From Paenibacillus hemerocallicola (GTDB taxonomy: Bacteria; Bacillota; Bacilli; Paenibacillales; NBRC-103111), in NCBI RefSeq assembly GCF_006265175.1, contig NZ_VDCQ01000008.1, positions 62,001 to 126,000 on the forward strand: a DNA stretch of 64,000 bases. Reading direction: 5' to 3'. Of the stretch, positions 60,241 through 64,000 are shown one piece after another. The position numbers and the translations under genes were made by a program. Under the pieces are notes generated by a model. The model saw only the letters and a program-made list of their open reading frames with translations. It did not search any database and was not told the DNA's origin. Within the stretch, counting starts at the first letter, position 1; every line of letters begins with the position of its first letter.

Positions 60241-62535
60241 ATGTTAGGACATATTCCCTTCTTGGGCAAGCTTCCGTTTCAGAAGAAGCTGCTGTTCTCT
60301 TCGCTGCTGCTGAGCGTCCTTCCCGTACTGCTGCTCGGCAGCGCGGCTTCGTACGTCGCCTCTACGAGCATCCAGGAGGAAGTCAATGCGAAGCATGAAG
60401 CGACGCTGCAGCAGATCGGGCTGCAGGTAGATTCGTTACTGAAGCGGCTCGATTATATGTCGATTCAGATCGCGGGCGATCTGGCGATCGAGAAATCGGC
60501 GCGACTCGGCATCTCCATGGACGACCGCGAGACGCTCGACGCGACACTCGACATGGTCGATACGGTCCGCAAACATCGCACCTTGTCCGATATTCCGTTC
60601 AACGCTTATATCGTCTACAACAAATTCGATACGGTGTATTCCAACAAATACGGGCTATTGACCAAGTCGGACTTCCCTTACTTTGACGCTCTGCGCCAAT
60701 ACGCGCCCAAATTTACCGGCTCCCTGTTCCTTCCGTCCAATACGTATCCGAATCAGACCGACCTCCTGATCGTAAGGCCGATCGGCAGCTCCTCGACCGT
60801 AGACGGCGTGCTGTTTCTGGAGGCGGAGCCGACCCGGCTCTACGAGCTGCTGCGATCGGTGCAGATGGCCGGAGACAGCCAGCTACTCGTCGTCGATCGC
60901 TCCGACCGTATCGTGCTGAGCCGGAATCCGCAAGAAATCGGCACGACGCTGCCTTCGCCGTTCGCGAGGAAGCTGGAGCAGACATCGCCGCCTTCCCCGA
61001 CCGATTCGGTCGCATACGGCGAGGAACGGTATCATGTTTCCGTACACCGCTCGGGCTACAACGACTGGACTTACGTGATCATTGCCCCGCAGGGAGGTTT
61101 GACGGCCAAGGCCAGCCTGATCAAAAAAGTGACATGGGCGATGGCCGGCTGTCTCGCGCTCATATGGGGCCTGATCGCCTTGTTCGCCTCGAAGCGGCTG
61201 TACAATCCGATCCGCACGCTGCTGCAGAAGCTGCCGAGTCGGGCGAAGCCTTCCCAGGACGGCTTGCAGCAGATCGACGCCTTCATGCAGCAGGTGATGG
61301 ATACGAACCGCAGGCTGGACAGCGAGCTTCGCGAGCAAGCCCCGCAGCTGCGCGAAAATACGCTGATCAAGCTGCTGCACGGCGAATGGAACGATGCCGA
61401 ATTCGCGATCAAGCGGCAGCAATACGATCTGCCGCTGCACGGCCGTTCCTTCGGCGTATGCGTATTCGAGGTGGACGCGTTCATGGAATTCCGGACCAGC
61501 TACCTGGGCAAGGACCGCTCCCTTATGATGTACGCGCTGACGAAGCTGGTGACCGAGATGGCCTCCGCAACCCCGTTCAGCTCGGTTACCGTCTCGCCGT
61601 CGCTCGGGCAAGTCGCTCTCATCGTCGGCACGGACAATCCGGATACGGCTTTCGCCCAACAAATCGAAGAGCTGTGCGGACGGGTGCGGATCAAAGCGAA
61701 AGAATTGTTCCGCTTTACGCTGACCGCCGGCGTCAGCCGCGTTCGTCCCGAATTCCGGGGCATTCACGAAAGCTATCTGGAAGCGATCGACCTGCTCAGC
61801 TTCCGGCTGCTGCTCGGCCGCGATCTGACGATCAGCCAGCAGGCGATCGAGTCGATGGACACGGTCAAGCAGTCTGCGCGCGATTTGATCAAGCGTCAAA
61901 GAACGATCGTCAAACGGATCGCCGAAGGCGACATGGGAACCGTGTACGCGGAATTCGAAGAAATGGTGCGGGAAATTCCCCACCATCTGACCGGCTTCAA
62001 GCCCGTCACCGGCATCTTCACGAATCTGGTCGGCGAAATCGATCACCTGCTCGAGCAGCTCGGCTTCGAGCTGCAGCCGATGTTTCCGTATAACGTGTAC
62101 GCCCGGATCAACGAAGCCGAATCGCTGGATCAGTTGAAGGACTGGTTCAAGCAGCAATTTTTCCCGGCATTCCGCAGCCATTTCGAGAAGCTGACCGTGC
62201 CGAACCAGACGAAAATCGTGCAGCAGGTGGCGGAATATATCGTCAATGGAGCGGAGGGCGAGTTGTCGCTGCAGGAAGCCGCATCCCGCTTCGGACTGTC
62301 CCAATCTCAGCTCAGCCGGATGTTCAAGGAAGAGATGCACGTCAACTTCATCGATTACTGTATCGAGGTGCGGATGTCGCGGGCGAAGGAATGGCTCGTC
62401 CATTCCGATATGCCGATCAAGCAAATCGCCGACCGGCTCCACTATACGACGACACAAAACTTCTCCCGGGCTTTCAAGCAAACGACAGGAATGTCCCCCG
62501 GCCAATACCGGGTCTCCGTCCGCCACCAGGAGTAG
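60241..62535 (+). CDS. Membrane-anchored AraC-family regulator (sensor and DNA-binding in one protein)
   Basis: 764 residues. A membrane helix at about 17-39 is followed by an extracytoplasmic sensor part (to about 290, with IQEEVNAKHEATLQQIGLQ and VQMAGDSQLLVVDRSDRI), a second helix (about 298-320), a cytoplasmic linker, and a C-terminal AraC domain (LQEAASRFGLSQSQLSRMFK, IADRLHYTTTQNFSRAFKQ). This is the usual single-protein regulator of CUT1 sugar transporters in Paenibacillus. The ATG at 60241 is preceded by a weak GGTGGG. It reads toward the permease genes at 62772 and probably controls them. Confidence 0.92.
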   Translation: MLGHIPFLGKLPFQKKLLFSSLLLSVLPVLLLGSAASYVASTSIQEEVNAKHEATLQQIGLQVDSLLKRLDYMSIQIAGDLAIEKSARLGISMDDRETLDATLDMVDTVRKHRTLSDIPFNAYIVYNKFDTVYSNKYGLLTKSDFPYFDALRQYAPKFTGSLFLPSNTYPNQTDLLIVRPIGSSSTVDGVLFLEAEPTRLYELLRSVQMAGDSQLLVVDRSDRIVLSRNPQEIGTTLPSPFARKLEQTSPPSPTDSVAYGEERYHVSVHRSGYNDWTYVIIAPQGGLTAKASLIKKVTWAMAGCLALIWGLIALFASKRLYNPIRTLLQKLPSRAKPSQDGLQQIDAFMQQVMDTNRRLDSELREQAPQLRENTLIKLLHGEWNDAEFAIKRQQYDLPLHGRSFGVCVFEVDAFMEFRTSYLGKDRSLMMYALTKLVTEMASATPFSSVTVSPSLGQVALIVGTDNPDTAFAQQIEELCGRVRIKAKELFRFTLTAGVSRVRPEFRGIHESYLEAIDLLSFRLLLGRDLTISQQAIESMDTVKQSARDLIKRQRTIVKRIAEGDMGTVYAEFEEMVREIPHHLTGFKPVTGIFTNLVGEIDHLLEQLGFELQPMFPYNVYARINEAESLDQLKDWFKQQFFPAFRSHFEKLTVPNQTKIVQQVAEYIVNGAEGELSLQEAASRFGLSQSQLSRMFKEEMHVNFIDYCIEVRMSRAKEWLVHSDMPIKQIADRLHYTTTQNFSRAFKQTTGMSPGQYRVSVRHQE

Positions 62536-62549
62536 CGTGTCGGAACAAG

Positions 62550-62576
62550 CAAGCCCCACATCGAGTGGGGCTTTTT
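62550..62576 (+). terminator. Terminator of the membrane AraC gene
   Basis: AAGCCCCAC pairs with GTGGGGCTT and runs into TTTTT. Confidence 0.88.
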
Positions 62577-62671
62577 GCCGTGAAGCCGCACGGCGGAAGG
62601 GAGCGAGGCCGGTGCGGACAAGTGTCATCTTTTGCGAACCGGTATCATTTCTTGCCGGGAAGAAGGAAAAA

Positions 62672-62709
62672 ATAGAGCGTTTACATGTGTGCAGCCGATT
62701 GCCTATGAT
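62672..62709 (+). promoter_or_regulatory. Promoter with overlapping cre-like box before the sugar permeases
   Basis: TTTACA (62680-62685) and TATGAT (62704-62709) are 18 bases apart. On the minus strand TGTAAACGCTCTAT (62672-62685) is one position from the cre consensus and covers the -35, so CcpA could repress the transporter. Confidence 0.5.
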
Positions 62710-62771
62710 AAGGTCACTACAACGGATTTCAGAACAAACCGGTTGAACCGGAAAGGGGGTCTATTACCATT

Positions 62772-63731
62772 ATGAGAACGGTTGCAAAGGCGGCATCCCG
62801 GGTCCCCGGACCGAATGCCGGCGCCTGGACCCGCATCCGCAGGAAGCTATGGAAAAGCAGGGCCATGTATTTGTTCGCTCTCCCCGGCACACTGTATTTT
62901 TTGATCTACAAATATGTGCCGCTGCTCGGCTCGGTCATCGCGTTCCAGGATTACAGTCCGTTCCAAGGCTTTCTGCACAGCGATTGGGTCGGTTTCGACC
63001 ACTTCCGCAGCATCTTCGACAATGCCGAAGTGGTGCAGGTACTCATTAACACACTAGTGCTTTCGTTTCTGCAGATCGCCTTCGCGTTTCCCATTCCGAT
63101 CGTTCTCGCGCTCATGCTGAACGAAGCTCGCCAGGAATGGTTCAAACGGCTGATCCAGTCGCTCGTTTACTTGCCCCACTTCCTGTCGTGGGTTGTCGTC
63201 ATCGGGCTCGTCACCATCTTCCTTAGAAGCGACGGAGTCGTAAACAGTCTGATGGCCAATCTGTTCGGCACGGAACCGGTCTTGTATTTGCAACAGCCGT
63301 ACTTGTTCAAGCCGCTTATCGTACTCGAGGTCATATGGAAAGAGTCCGGCTGGAGCACGATCGTATTTCTCGCCGCGCTGTCCGGCGTCAATCCGGAGCT
63401 GTACGAAGCCGCGGTCGTCGACGGGGCAAGCCGCTTCCGGCGCATCTGGAGCATTACGCTGCCGGCCATTCGCAGCACGATCGTCATTTTGCTTATTTTG
63501 CGGCTCGGCACCGTGCTCGACAACGGCTTCGAGCAAATATTCCTGATGCTCAATCCTTACGTCAAGGAAGTCGGCGAAGTGCTGGACACGTACGTGTACT
63601 ATAAAGGGGTTTTGCAATCGGACTTCAGCTTTGCCACCGCCGTAGGCTTGTTCAAGTCGGTCGTCGGGCTTGTCCTCGTCGTAGCCGCCAACAAGCTGTC
63701 CAAACGGTTCGGCGAGGAAGGCATCTACTAA
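62772..63731 (+). CDS. Sugar ABC transporter permease, LplB-like
   Basis: 319 residues with about six membrane segments and the EAA loop YEAAVVDGASRFRRIWSI near residues 218-235. It closely resembles the LplB-like protein at 815 in length and pattern but differs clearly in sequence, so it belongs to a separate importer. AAAGGGGG lies about twelve bases before the ATG. It is downstream of the membrane AraC regulator and directly before the second permease. Binding protein and ATPase are not in the window. Confidence 0.92.
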   Translation: MRTVAKAASRVPGPNAGAWTRIRRKLWKSRAMYLFALPGTLYFLIYKYVPLLGSVIAFQDYSPFQGFLHSDWVGFDHFRSIFDNAEVVQVLINTLVLSFLQIAFAFPIPIVLALMLNEARQEWFKRLIQSLVYLPHFLSWVVVIGLVTIFLRSDGVVNSLMANLFGTEPVLYLQQPYLFKPLIVLEVIWKESGWSTIVFLAALSGVNPELYEAAVVDGASRFRRIWSITLPAIRSTIVILLILRLGTVLDNGFEQIFLMLNPYVKEVGEVLDTYVYYKGVLQSDFSFATAVGLFKSVVGLVLVVAANKLSKRFGEEGIY

Positions 63732-63783
63732 GATACCCCAAAAAGCGAAGCTTCCAAATTAGTAAAAGGAGGTGCGAACAGCT

Positions 63784-64000
63784 GTGAACCATCGAACCTG
63801 GGTCGACCGGATCGCCGACTGGATTAACGTAATCGTATTAAGCTTGATCGCCGCGGCGATGGTCGTGCCCTTCCTGTATATATTCTCGGTATCGTTCTCG
63901 TCAATGGAAGAATATTTGCGCAAAGACTTTATTTTGTGGCCGGATCATTGGGTGACCGACGCTTACCGCTATATTTTGTCCAACGACAAATTCATCAAAT
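63784..64000 (+). CDS. Sugar ABC transporter permease, LplC/YtcP-like (5' part only)
   Basis: The gene starts at a GTG at 63784 with AAGGAGGTG upstream; 72 codons are visible before the window edge. The translation NHRTWVDRIADWINVIVLSL then LIAAAMVVPFLYIFSVSFSS is the first membrane segment of YtcP-like permeases, followed by YLRKDFILWPDHWVTDAYRY. It lies about 50 bases after the LplB-like gene and completes the channel. Confidence 0.88.
   Translation, partial: MNHRTWVDRIADWINVIVLSLIAAAMVVPFLYIFSVSFSSMEEYLRKDFILWPDHWVTDAYRYILSNDKFIK

Noticed and set aside
60883-62628. A 581-codon open frame on the minus strand
   Set aside because: It is antisense to the membrane AraC regulator and shows no family features.

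Overview
The window looks like chromosomal DNA from a GC-rich, spore-former-type Firmicute of the Paenibacillaceae (Paenibacillus/Cohnella-like). Support for this is the LplB/YtcP-type sugar permeases, several orphan family 1 sugar-binding lipoproteins, a membrane-anchored AraC regulator, strong AGGAGG-type ribosome binding sites with frequent TTG/GTG starts, a T-box in front of glycyl-tRNA synthetase, and cre-like boxes. No phage genes, transposase genes or CRISPR arrays were seen.

Layout. 0-1.8 kb: end of a sugar ABC transporter (two permeases). 2.7-6.5 kb: the D-alanine branch of peptidoglycan synthesis, ddl-murF-alr, one operon on the minus strand; the 3' end of alr is tandemly duplicated. 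6.7-12 kb: a small membrane protein, a methyltransferase, an ECF sigma factor with a membrane partner, an LD-carboxypeptidase-like protein and a LysM/M23 endopeptidase. 12-16.5 kb: ferritin, a nitrate/taurine-type ABC importer and an AraC regulator. 16.6-24.5 kb: a sugar-binding lipoprotein, EcsC, thymidine kinase, an AraC/DinB pair, and a GH3 hexosaminidase behind an unusual GntR-solute-binding fusion. 24.8-30.6 kb: a decayed secreted-protein gene, two CAP-domain secreted proteins (one with SLH domains) and glyQS with its T-box. 31-39 kb: two more orphan sugar-binding lipoproteins, an AraC regulator, an FAD oxidoreductase and a propeller protein. 39-49 kb: HD-GYP, an acyltransferase-like pair, GGDEF-EAL and a heterodimeric ABC exporter. 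49-56 kb: a six-gene surface-glycan operon containing a glycosyltransferase fused to a c-di-GMP-binding MshEN-type domain. 56-64 kb: an enolase-superfamily enzyme, a radical SAM protein, tRNA-Thr, a membrane AraC regulator and the start of another sugar ABC transporter.

The most unusual feature is a family of four non-coding elements of about 350-375 bp (2281-2655, 30755-31107, 40543-40894, 57931-58280). They have imperfect terminal inverted repeats and internal arrays of a TTCCGYTAT motif. All four lie in the same orientation, with the right end against the T-run of a minus-strand Rho-independent terminator (or terminator-like hairpin) and a second homopolymer run at the left end. They look like a terminator-targeting MITE or a repeated structured RNA. 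A second, smaller repeat family (2155-2268 and 40896-41008) sits beside two of them.

Functional themes: cell-wall precursor synthesis and remodelling; carbon-source uptake with likely CcpA control (five cre-like sites beside carbohydrate genes); and a probable c-di-GMP circuit (GGDEF-EAL, HD-GYP-like, MshEN-glycosyltransferase) tied to a mannose-based surface polymer. All calls come from reading the sequence; no database search was run.
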